64,000 nucleotides of DNA from Albibacillus kandeliae (GTDB lineage: Bacteria > Pseudomonadota > Alphaproteobacteria > Rhodobacterales > Rhodobacteraceae). The stretch is from assembly GCF_003116585.1 (NCBI RefSeq), contig NZ_QEHM01000001.1, positions 620,001 through 684,000 of the forward strand, given 5' to 3'. The position numbers and the translations under genes were made by a program. The notes below the pieces were generated by a model. The model ran no database searches, was not told where the DNA came from, and saw only the letters and a list, made by a program, of their open reading frames with translations. Shown in pieces: positions 26,349 through 34,292 of the stretch (positions within the stretch are counted from its first letter, which is position 1; every line of letters starts with the position of its first letter).

Positions 26349-28270
26349 GCCGCCGACTCCGGCCGATGCTCCTGACTTTCGGTTCTGCTGGCCCGTCGCT
26401 CATACCGCCGTGCCTGGAACTGGCGTATCCTCATTTCCGCATCGACGAAGGCGTAGAAGCGGCGAAGCGTGGCTTCTGTATCTCCTGTCACGGTTTCGAG
26501 TTCCGCGTAGCAATTCGGATCGTAATAGACTTCGATAGAGCATACACCGTGTCGGTAGTTGTGCGCGGTAAGCGGCAGCCCGATCTCAGTAGAACATTCG
26601 GCCAACCAGCTGTCGAAGGTCTGGGTGACGAGCGACTGTGACTTCGGCTCGATGGCTGGAAAGACGAGGCTGGAATGGCTTGCGCCGCAGAACAGCGGTC
26701 GAATGCTGTTCAGAAAGAAAGACAGGATTCGGTAGGCGTCGGCACCATGCCCGATTTTGTAGAACTTGAACTTTGGCATCGATTGACCCCGTTTCGTCAT
26801 AGCGCCGCCGTTTTTCAGAAGCTCGTTCGGGATGTGGATCTCGATCCGCGGCGAACTCGGGTCTCGACGGTGGTCAAAAAATGTCTGGGGATGGCCAGCC
26901 ATCAAAAGATCATCGAGCACGTTTGATTTCCGGAATGGCGCCCCGTCGAGTTCGACCGCTGCGAAGGCAGCGCAGGTTCCAAACATGCGCGCCCGCCGCA
27001 GGAACCGGCTGGCAAGCCGCCGCTGCTCCCTGGAAAGCGGCTGCGTTTCGGGTGACCGTGCAAAAGCCTCGAGATCTATGCCTTCGATACGCGCATGCTC
27101 TAACGCCGCCATGGCGTGCTGAACATAAAGGAGATGCTGGGTCTCGAACCGCTCCCGGTTCACTGCGCTCTCGAGAAGGTTCCGGCACCAGTTCTCGGTA
27201 TCCTTCGACATCATATCACTGGCGTTCCGGCCTTCGATTAGTCTCGGCAGCGATGAGATAAGTGTTTCAATCTTTGTGGCTTCCGCTGCCATGTTGCGAC
27301 CGAGCATGCATAGCTTCAGCTTTTCGGCGTAAGCGTAGAGACTTCGGGGGGCGAGACCTCCGGGGGAGCTGCATTTCTTATCGAGATCAACGAAGACCTT
27401 CTCGATCAGGTCGGGATCGAATAGAGGTGTCAGTCCATTGACGTCTTTGAGATCTCGATAAACGCCGGCGCCGATGACGTAGGTGCGCAACGCTGCGGTG
27501 TAGATGCCCCGGCTTCCTTCAGAATGCTCTTTGGCCGTGGCTGCGCGGCCTTCTTGCGTATTCATCGACTCTACAAATTCGGTCGTTGCAGCTTTGACCC
27601 ACTGGGCAGCCTCGTTGCCGAGAAAATCCGGGATTGGCGATGTGAGGCGAAATATGCCGGTGAGATCTCCGATTTCCTCTGGCGGCAACAGCGGACGACA
27701 TGTCGGGAACTGGCGCAAGTAATCGAGCAGCGCGGCGCCTTGCTTGACCCGGCCCCAGTCGTCGGATGTCCAGCAGTCATCGCGCAGTGAGATGAGACGA
27801 TCCCGGGTCAGGTTGGAAATGTCCCAGTTCCTCGCTCGCGCGAGGTCGATGAGCCGCGGCAGGTTCCTCGTCTGCGCTTGCTTGAGTAGGTTAGCTTCGA
27901 CTAACTCGGGGAGGAGGGCCTGCAACGCGGCGAAGGTGTCTTGCCGGCTCCGGCGGGCCATACGTTTCTCAAGATCACCGTGATAGGTCTCGATCATCCG
28001 GCGGCCATCGCTTTGATATTGTTTATAGGTCGACGGTGAGAAGCCCCAGCCAGCGATGCGCTCGTTTAGTTTCAGATTTCGCTTCGCGTATTTGGGAGCG
28101 ATGTCGAGATAAAGCCAAAGGTCGCCGTCGAGGGTCTCAAGGTGATGCGGCTGGTAACCGCGTCGAGCTAAGAGACGTTCGAGGTGGATGGCGTATTGGC
28201 GAACTGTTGCGCTTTCGTTTGCCTTTCCGAACTCGATAACGTCCAGCATAGAGGGTTTATTCGTGGTCAT
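26345..28270 (-). CDS. Large tyrosine recombinase-like protein B (641 residues)
   Basis: The C-terminal 200 residues carry the tyrosine recombinase pattern: Arg in GAPFRKSNVLDDLL, Lys in AMTKRGQSMPKF, box II HNYRHGVCS with the HxxR pair, and a terminal Tyr in LRRFYAFVD. The protein is about twice the length of ordinary phage integrases, with a long helical N-terminal part. Size and pairing recall the TnpB-type proteins of Tn554-like elements and other multi-recombinase elements, but the gene order differs. It overlaps recombinase A by ATGA and is preceded by two direct copies of CGTTATCGGGA. Confidence 0.75.
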   Translation of the reverse strand: MTTNKPSMLDVIEFGKANESATVRQYAIHLERLLARRGYQPHHLETLDGDLWLYLDIAPKYAKRNLKLNERIAGWGFSPSTYKQYQSDGRRMIETYHGDLEKRMARRSRQDTFAALQALLPELVEANLLKQAQTRNLPRLIDLARARNWDISNLTRDRLISLRDDCWTSDDWGRVKQGAALLDYLRQFPTCRPLLPPEEIGDLTGIFRLTSPIPDFLGNEAAQWVKAATTEFVESMNTQEGRAATAKEHSEGSRGIYTAALRTYVIGAGVYRDLKDVNGLTPLFDPDLIEKVFVDLDKKCSSPGGLAPRSLYAYAEKLKLCMLGRNMAAEATKIETLISSLPRLIEGRNASDMMSKDTENWCRNLLESAVNRERFETQHLLYVQHAMAALEHARIEGIDLEAFARSPETQPLSREQRRLASRFLRRARMFGTCAAFAAVELDGAPFRKSNVLDDLLMAGHPQTFFDHRRDPSSPRIEIHIPNELLKNGGAMTKRGQSMPKFKFYKIGHGADAYRILSFFLNSIRPLFCGASHSSLVFPAIEPKSQSLVTQTFDSWLAECSTEIGLPLTAHNYRHGVCSIEVYYDPNCYAELETVTGDTEATLRRFYAFVDAEMRIRQFQARRYERRASRTESQEHRPESAA

Positions 28271-28291
28271 TCATACTACTCTTGTTGTCGG

Positions 28292-28321
28292 CGTTATCGG
28301 GAAGATTGGCCGTTATCGGGA
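28292..28321. repeat. Direct repeat CGTTATCGGGA x2 upstream of recombinase B
   Basis: CGTTATCGGGA occurs at 28292-28302 and 28311-28321, 19 bases apart, just upstream of the recombinase B start and before the dyad CCGGT-N7-ACCGG. The placement fits an operator for the HTH-like protein encoded next to it, but this is inference. Confidence 0.5.
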
Positions 28322-28387
28322 GGCCGGTAATAAAAACCGGTAGTTTTTTCCGTCCCGAAAAACTGCCGGGGGATGTTATTTTCGGCG

Positions 28388-28963
28388 CTATTGGGGCTTC
28401 CCGCCTGGAGCGGCAAACAGAGTTGAAAACACACTGGATTCGATCTCAGCTGCGGTGGCTTTCGCGGACTCCTGACGACGGGTTCGATCAGGTTCCCTTG
28501 CGGGCCAGGATGTCTTTGGAATGGGGGCGACACTGGCGAAAGCCGGGGCGGGGGACCCCAGAACCGCGGTTCGTATCAGCGCCGGGATCCACCGCCGTAG
28601 GCGTGGCGGTTTTTCGGGATCATCGTCACCGAGTTGCACGCCGTCGTCGTATTGCCAGCGGCCACTCCGCAAGCATCCCCGGAGCGTTGATCGCGGGACG
28701 CCAGTCGCCTGGCTGACCCAGCAGCTGTCCACGAGTGGTTCCCGGAGCAAGGCACGTGCGTCTTCGTCTTCTGGCGCAATCCCGAAGAGCTGGCGCCATA
28801 TGATCGGTTCGGGGTAAAGGCCGTGCAGCTTTTCGATCCGGAACCGACGCGCAATGGCGGTCACGTTGTTGCGGCCGACTCCGAGGAAACGCTGCATTTC
28901 GTCGGTTGTGAGACCGGCGGGTTTGGCTGGAATGATCGGATCGTGAAAGAGGTCGAACGACAT
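28388..28963 (-). CDS. HTH-like DNA-binding protein in the recombinase module
   Basis: A 191-residue protein from the ATG at 28963, with AAAGGAG upstream at a suitable spacing. Residues about 18-45 (LTTDEMQRFLGVGRNNVTAIARRFR, core GVGRNNVTAIARRF) look like a helix-turn-helix. A second possible one lies around residues 82-100 (SQATGVPRSTLRGCLRSG). The C-terminus is basic and Ser/Ala/Pro-rich. No precise family is recognised. Between the two unknown genes and recombinase B, it may regulate the module or act as a directionality factor. Confidence 0.62.
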   Translation of the reverse strand: MSFDLFHDPIIPAKPAGLTTDEMQRFLGVGRNNVTAIARRFRIEKLHGLYPEPIIWRQLFGIAPEDEDARALLREPLVDSCWVSQATGVPRSTLRGCLRSGRWQYDDGVQLGDDDPEKPPRLRRWIPALIRTAVLGSPAPAFASVAPIPKTSWPAREPDRTRRQESAKATAAEIESSVFSTLFAAPGGKPQ

Positions 28964-29117
28964 GGGGCATCTCCTTTGCGAGGAGATGGGTCCCGTTCAT
29001 CCGAACCGGAAATTCAGTGAGAAGGGGGCTCCAAGACACCGACAGGGAAGCTGCTTCATGACGCGGGTGCCTTCGGAATATCTGGCGGGGGCCAAGGCCC
29101 CGGCGCCCTCTTCCGGA

Positions 29118-29636
29118 TCAGAAGTTGTCGTCGACTGGACCTTGCGAATGTTCGCCCACAGGTGGCCGGAGGCGGGAGTAGTCCTCCGGTGGTTGGTAGT
29201 TGCCGGCAAGAGCTGCTTTCACTCGACCGAGGCACCGAACAAGTTGGTGGGCTGACAAATGGTCGTGTGGCGCCGCCCAGATCTGAAATACATCCATGCC
29301 GGATGGTGCGATCCTATAGCCGAGCGCAGACATCGCCCGCTTCGTGTCTGACTGTATGATCTTGCCAGCATCTTGTCGCGCGCAGAACGGAACAGCGTCC
29401 GCAATATCGCCGGACTGGTAAGTCCAGTTCACGTCCGCGACAAGGCCGAGCACGATGCCGGGGTAGCATTGATTGAGCCAGACGCGGACATCGCGTAGGT
29501 CGAGACATAAATTGTTAATGAAATTTCCTCCAAGTTGGGTTGCCCTGGTGCACGTCAATAAAGTCATCCTGGCGATGAATTTTTCGGGAGCGTTGAAAGC
29601 TGTGATTTTCGGGCTATCGGGAGAGCATTTCCACAT
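29118..29636 (-). CDS. Hypothetical protein in the recombinase module (about 172 residues)
   Basis: Not recognised. The frame from the ATG at 29636 lacks a good ribosome site. A GGAGG occurs inside the frame near 29525-29535, but no in-frame ATG follows it, so the true start may be further in. The conserved-looking part is residues about 50-140 (PGIVLGLVADVNWTYQSGD; WAAPHDHLSAHQLVRCLG). Soluble, no signal. Same strand and close spacing put it in the module operon. Confidence 0.45.
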   Translation of the reverse strand: MWKCSPDSPKITAFNAPEKFIARMTLLTCTRATQLGGNFINNLCLDLRDVRVWLNQCYPGIVLGLVADVNWTYQSGDIADAVPFCARQDAGKIIQSDTKRAMSALGYRIAPSGMDVFQIWAAPHDHLSAHQLVRCLGRVKAALAGNYQPPEDYSRLRPPVGEHSQGPVDDNF

Positions 29637-29695
29637 GGTCAACGGGTCTGCGCGTGGGCGTCGAAGGATGTGGAGTTCACCATGACGCTCTTTGT

Positions 29696-30877
29696 CTATC
29701 TGTCTTTCTTTTTTGCCGGTCTACGCTGTCTCACCAGACCGCTCTTACTGTTCGGCAGCAGGCTTGAAGGGAAGTCATGGAGTTCGGAGAGGGCGTCGAT
29801 CGCAAAGATGCCGGTCCTGAACTGGGATAGCTTCGTGCCGGACAGGGACATTTCCGTCTCTACAATCCACCCAGGCGTAATGTCTGCCGGGCGGAGGCTT
29901 TGGGGGACGGCTTGCCCGGACACCGCAATTGTCCTGTTCATCACGGATTTCAGTCCCCGGCGAGACAATTCGTGCCGAAGTTCAGACCAGGCGTGCTCCA
30001 CTGGATCCGCTGATGACCGTCTGGGAGCATCCACGGGACCGACGTGGCGCACGAGCCGTTGCACATAGATTTTGAGCGTCGCCTTCGCAGGTCGTTCAAA
30101 TCCAAATTCAGCAGGGTCAAGGCCGAGTAGGACGACTTCATTGGAACCGCACACCAGGTCTTTTGTGGAGATGTTTTCCGACGATGAGATTAGGCCCCGC
30201 ATCACCGCGATACGATAGATGAACGGGATCGCACAACGGACATTGGCTGGAGCTCTCTCGAATTCCTTCGCGAGTTTGTCCGGTAGGGGGGCATATCTGC
30301 GATGATCGCTATCGGAGGGGAGGGGACCAATCGGCTCCGCCGGGAGGAGGCCTGTCCCCTTCGCCAGAGCGCTCTCCTGCAAGCGGTCCATAACGCTGAT
30401 CGATTGCCGGAAGTTGGACAGGACGAACCCTGACAGCTCGGCATTGATCCGGAGCGCAATTGACCGATCTATGGCTGCCGGGTCCGTGGCTTCCGGCAGG
30501 ACCTTGCGCAAAGTGTAGAAGGAATTGACTGCCCAGTCGCCGATCTCGATCCGCGCGACACGCTGCAACCCTGTAATGGGATCATCGTCGACCCTCGTGC
30601 CGTCCGTAAGCAATTGCAGGTCGAGAAGCCGTCTGCGCCAGGACTGATAACGGGTCAGCTCAGACTTGAAGGTGCCTTGTGCCTGAACAGGAATGACATC
30701 GCGGGGGAATTTCGTAGCGAGTTCCGTGCCAGAGTAGGACATGGCAACAAGGGGAAGGCTTTCGAATTCCGCGAGCAACAGCAGTGCAGTCTTGAGCGTA
30801 AAGGCGCCGCCGGCCCGCAGGAGATGGGCCGGCGGGGTATCACCATTGAGTGCTTGGTATGTCTCTGCAACTTTCAT
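29696..30877 (-). CDS. Hypothetical protein C, first gene of the recombinase module (about 393 residues)
   Basis: Not recognised. The frame is open from a TTG at 30976; the ATG at 30877 is the first conventional start, but neither has a clear ribosome site. The product is soluble and basic at the C-terminus (SGLVRQRRPAKKKDR), with helical N-terminal segments reminiscent of recombinase N-domains. No Arg/HxxR/Tyr catalytic pattern could be found. Its conserved position upstream of paired recombinases suggests a third DNA-transaction protein. Uncertain. Confidence 0.5.
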   Translation of the reverse strand: MKVAETYQALNGDTPPAHLLRAGGAFTLKTALLLLAEFESLPLVAMSYSGTELATKFPRDVIPVQAQGTFKSELTRYQSWRRRLLDLQLLTDGTRVDDDPITGLQRVARIEIGDWAVNSFYTLRKVLPEATDPAAIDRSIALRINAELSGFVLSNFRQSISVMDRLQESALAKGTGLLPAEPIGPLPSDSDHRRYAPLPDKLAKEFERAPANVRCAIPFIYRIAVMRGLISSSENISTKDLVCGSNEVVLLGLDPAEFGFERPAKATLKIYVQRLVRHVGPVDAPRRSSADPVEHAWSELRHELSRRGLKSVMNRTIAVSGQAVPQSLRPADITPGWIVETEMSLSGTKLSQFRTGIFAIDALSELHDFPSSLLPNSKSGLVRQRRPAKKKDR

Positions 30878-30977
30878 GCAGGGAATATTGGTCGCTTTCT
30901 CTACGACCGAAGGAAAAAGTTCGTGGACGCCCTGTGCTGCGTGCGCCTGAACGTGATCCTGTGCCCTACCGACCAAA

Positions 30978-31831
30978 CCAGCGCACGAAGGGCGCTGCTT
31001 TCATCCATTTCTTTGGATTCACCAGATTCACCAGATTCAGGGGGTCGTAACCCACTGTGAACACGAAGAAAAACGTGGGTCTGGTCGCGAACTATCGGGG
31101 CAAGGTCGCAAAATCCCGGCTGAAAGTCGCAGAACCTCGGACGTGGGTCGCAAGTTCTTGAACTCAGGTCGCAAATTTTCGGACGGAAGTCGCAGGAAGT
31201 CGGAAGGTGAATTGTGGCGGACAAAAGCTGTGAAAAGGCGGCAGATGTTCTCTTTGAGGGGGCGCAAAGGGGCTGGGGTCAGGCGTTGTCCCTGTCATAG
31301 GCGACGTGCTCGCGCAGTTCGGGGAGTTCAGTCCGAAGAACGCGACAGCGGTTGTGGACCGATGGACCGAACGTGTTGTAGGATCTCGCTTAATCGTGCG
31401 CGGTCCGCAAAAGTTTGCGCGGGTCGACAAAAACGGAAAGCTTTGGTCGGAGTAAATCCGCGTCGCCCAAGTCTTTGGGGGCCTTAAACTTGCAGCCTGA
31501 TCATCGACAGGCCGATCCGTCTGACGCAACTGCTTGGAGCCGGTTGAGCCTCGGATCAAACCGGCGGGAAGTGGCCTTTCGCTGCAAGCGAGCGATATCT
31601 GGGGTAACCTGGTGAAAGCGGCTGTCAAATGAGAGGTCAAATCCACCAATACCGACATCGATCCAGTGGTGTTAGGGAGACCAATGTGCGGATGCTGCCG
31701 GTTGCAAAAATTTCTGTGCCTAAAGACGACATCAGTCAAAATTGTCGCTTGGGCTGCGATCAAGCTCTTGAAGCTCTGCTCCATGACGGTAGGGTGGCCG
31801 AAAGCAGAGACACTCTATGACGGAAAGATAA
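30978..31831. other. Long gene-free stretch holding a 21-bp repeat array
   Basis: Apart from the repeat array at 31084-31209, no reading frame here has a convincing start or product. Several overlapping frames exist on both strands because the array keeps three frames open. The 3' half (31500-31800) looks like decayed sequence. The promoter of the NYN gene should lie in its last 100 bases. Confidence 0.5.
31084..31209. repeat. Six-unit array with exact 21-bp period (core GTCGCA)
   Basis: GTCGC begins at 31084, 31105, 31126, 31147, 31168 and 31189, exactly 21 bases apart. Five of the six continue with A, and four carry a TCGG or CCGG-like element about 12 bases on. Outside these cores the units are diverged. 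Two helical turns per unit would put all cores on one DNA face, as in iterons. Being a multiple of three, the array also encodes heptapeptide repeats in open frames. Confidence 0.8.
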
Positions 31832-32947
31832 ATGATTGGTAACTTTGGTGACCGAAATCCACGGAATAGAGATATTAAAGTCTCCGACTATGCACCTGAG
31901 AAATGGAGAGAGTTCTCGTTTGCCAGAGAAGAAGTGGCAACGAAAGCCATCAAACAAGCTGGCGGAAAAGTCGAGACTTGCAGAGTGCTCATTCAAGTTG
32001 ATCTCAACGGAATGTATATGCGCTTGCATAAGTGGCTTTCTGAGGCTGGGATGCCTATCAGGGACGGGCTCATTTTAAGTCGCTTCGCCTTCTTTCAAAT
32101 TTATGATGCCTTTGAAAGGATTAAAAGGAGTGTCATAGAGCACGCAGGAGGAGAGTTCGCAGACTTTGATGGTGTCACAGAGGACATCCGAACGACGGAC
32201 AACGAGGGTATATGGATCAATTCAAGTAAGACATATTTGAAGTTTTCCCCCCAGTTTGATCTTTTCTATGCGCCAGCACCCCACAAAGATATTGAGTGGA
32301 AGCTACGCAAAGAGGCGCGGTCCGGAAATATCAATCTGCAAAGGCTCGCCGAGAATGCGAGCAAAGGAGTCATCGAAATTTATGGAAGTGAACGCGATTA
32401 CAATGCTTACGATGACTTCATTGCAAAGTTGAAAGCTAATCCAGAATACTCTCAATCTCAGCAAGGTTTTTTTTGTTACCACGTAGGGCCGAAAGGGATT
32501 AACAGATTTGGCGAGAAGGAGGTTGATACGCGCATTGTGATTCGCGCCATGGATGCTCTTTACAATTATGAAGCTGACGTGATTTGTGTAGTTTCCTCTG
32601 ACCAAGATTTCTTACCGCTGAGCAAGAAGGCTTCAGAGTTCGGGGTATCCTTTTACCAGGCCGACTTAGCTAAGTTTAACTTGCAGGGCAATGTCGGCAG
32701 GAAAATTAAAGAGTTGGGGTCAAACTTCTTAGAGGGCCGGATTGATCCAGGTTGGCCCCTTAAAGTGATTCTGGAGGCCTCCAAGTCTGACGAGCATAAT
32801 TTGTCCGCCCTATACGAGATAGATGAAGACGAGCTTAGAGTGCTTTGCCAGATGCATAATGAAATGAATAGCTTTCATATCTCACCGAGCTTTGGTTCGG
32901 ATGAAACAGCATCAGGGTTGGTTCTATCAAAACCACTAAGTCAGTGA
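31832..32947 (+). CDS. NYN-domain (PIN-like) putative RNase
   Basis: Probable metal-dependent RNase of the NYN/LabA-like group. The 371-residue protein shows the NYN pattern split by an insertion: LIQVDLNGMYMR with D57 and N59, then KEVDTRIVIRAMDAL with D232, and CVVSSDQDFLPLSKKA with D257 and D259. These acidic residues would bind the metal. The last 90 residues are unassigned. Start ATG follows GGAAAG. Base use is clearly AT-richer than the core genes, as in the Pycsar genes that follow, pointing to transfer. An anti-phage or stress RNase role is inference. Confidence 0.75.
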   Translation: MIGNFGDRNPRNRDIKVSDYAPEKWREFSFAREEVATKAIKQAGGKVETCRVLIQVDLNGMYMRLHKWLSEAGMPIRDGLILSRFAFFQIYDAFERIKRSVIEHAGGEFADFDGVTEDIRTTDNEGIWINSSKTYLKFSPQFDLFYAPAPHKDIEWKLRKEARSGNINLQRLAENASKGVIEIYGSERDYNAYDDFIAKLKANPEYSQSQQGFFCYHVGPKGINRFGEKEVDTRIVIRAMDALYNYEADVICVVSSDQDFLPLSKKASEFGVSFYQADLAKFNLQGNVGRKIKELGSNFLEGRIDPGWPLKVILEASKSDEHNLSALYEIDEDELRVLCQMHNEMNSFHISPSFGSDETASGLVLSKPLSQ

Positions 32948-33575
32948 CCGATGATCTCGATCGGAAACCCCATGCGCCAACATCAACTATCACTTTTCGG
33001 TATGGCGGCAATGAAACAAGTCTTACCTATCCTTCATTGCGCACGAAACCATTGTCGGGTTGTCCGCACCCTGTGAGCTCCCCCATCATCGGATATTATG
33101 GCTGCTGCAACTGTTCACTATGACGGGCCGCACCGCAGTATCTTGAAGCGCTGGTCAAGGTCCGCGGGCGCTGCTGCATGAGGGATTGAGGATGGCCCGG
33201 TTGACCTTGGCCTACCCAGCCATGCTGCACGACGCCGTGAATAGCCGGTTCGGGGAAGCCGCACCGCAGTGACCTGCTGCCTCTTGCACGGCAGCTATGG
33301 GCGTTGGCCATCATCTTTGATCCACACAGGGCGCCGTGCATGAGCGGTTCTTCGCTGCGGCTCCGCCAGCACCGTCGCTCAAGGTGAGAACCAGCCCTTC
33401 GTTGCACTCGGGTTCAGTGACGACAACGCGGGACAATCTGCTCCTTTGGCGTGTATGTGATAAGTCAAAACCCTGGCGCCAAGCTTTGATATTGAGGCGA
33501 AGCATCTCGCGCCCGGCTAATATATGAACTTGATCGAGCCCCCGTCTCACAAAGCCCATTCCTCTCATTCGGCGC
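32948..33575. other. Gene-free stretch with left copy of the Pycsar-flanking repeat
   Basis: No credible gene was seen. It contains the left 70-bp repeat (33201-33270), a partial copy of its end (GCCGCACCGCAGT near 33127), and a degenerate piece at 33331-33350. The minus-strand frame through it reads LRCGFPEPAIHGVVQH, matched by a similar frame on the other side of the Pycsar operon. This suggests duplicated fragments of one decayed gene or dispersed repeat. Confidence 0.55.
33201..33270. repeat. Left imperfect direct repeat flanking the Pycsar operon
   Basis: This 70-bp segment, containing CATGCTGCACGACGCCGTGA and CGGGGAAGCCGCACCGCAGT, aligns without gaps to 35356-35425 in the same orientation. 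In the right-hand 40 bases 31 positions agree by eye. Confidence 0.72.
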
Positions 33576-34268
33576 CTAACTTATCGACCACCAATAGGTA
33601 GAGCGATATATGCGCCGGTTATTTTGGGCAGTCCATTGTCGCTCCTCCCACATATTGATGCCTTTAGAATATTTTACGTCATCATTCATGCCGTCATATA
33701 CCTTATCCGAAATCCAAGTCGGATGGCTCGATGACATTGCGGAAAGCTTGGCCGCGTGGTTTGCCGCCTTTCCTACCCATACCAGGTCGTTCGAGTTCCT
33801 AATTCCTGCTTTGGCGACCATGACATTAGTTGAGTCAATGCCGGTAACGTGCTTCATGACATATTTCGTATTGTATTGCGCGTTCATCTTCGGTTGGATG
33901 ATCTGCTTCACTGCATAATTGATTTTCAAGCCGCATCGCACAGCAGATGTATTTTTGCTTTCTCCGATGAAAACCCCCATTACCCGGTCGCCGTCAAATG
34001 AGCGAATATGCCCTCCCTCGCTCCTAATGATCTTGGTGGCACACTGAAGGAAGGTTTTGTAGTTTTCCGCGGCAAACTCATCCTTGTAGTTGTCTACAAG
34101 CTTGGTCGATTCATCCAAATCTGTATACAAAATGGTCGCTTGAAGATCGACGGCATCGTTGCCGGCCCTTAGGTCGGTATCTTCCGGAACCTTTTGGCCC
34201 TTCCTTCTCGTCCAAACAGACGAATATATCCGTTTTACATCCTCTTCGAGGTCACTCTTTAGGCCCAT
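33576..34268 (-). CDS. pycC: Class III nucleotide cyclase, PycC-like (Pycsar)
   Basis: Predicted pyrimidine nucleotide cyclase that makes cCMP or cUMP after phage infection. The 230-residue protein is a single cyclase domain: metal-binding D50 in LYTDLDEST and D94 in RSFDGDRVMGVF, and the closing VWVGKAANHAAKLSAMS segment (residues 163-179). It matches stand-alone PycC proteins in length and in lacking any receiver or membrane part. It starts 24 bases after its partner effector, with GGAG upstream. Low GC compared with the core. The nucleotide made (cC or cU) cannot be told from this reading; an ordinary adenylate cyclase is the alternative but unlikely beside this effector. Confidence 0.88.
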   Translation of the reverse strand: MGLKSDLEEDVKRIYSSVWTRRKGQKVPEDTDLRAGNDAVDLQATILYTDLDESTKLVDNYKDEFAAENYKTFLQCATKIIRSEGGHIRSFDGDRVMGVFIGESKNTSAVRCGLKINYAVKQIIQPKMNAQYNTKYVMKHVTGIDSTNVMVAKAGIRNSNDLVWVGKAANHAAKLSAMSSSHPTWISDKVYDGMNDDVKYSKGINMWEERQWTAQNNRRIYRSTYWWSIS

Positions 34269-34292
34269 TTACTATCTCCAATACCGACCCGA

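Noticed and set aside
31084-31209. CRISPR array
   Set aside because: Only five to six bases are strictly conserved per 21-bp unit and there are no spacers of separate origin or cas genes.
31164-31784. 206-residue minus-strand gene
   Set aside because: The frame passes through the repeat array, has no ribosome site, and its composition (Ser/Thr/Pro/Arg-rich) is unlike coding sequence.
33096-33407. Minus-strand gene of about 100 residues, with a partner at 35353-35652
   Set aside because: Both frames have weak starts and share only the repeat-encoded segment; better explained as repeat or pseudogene fragments.
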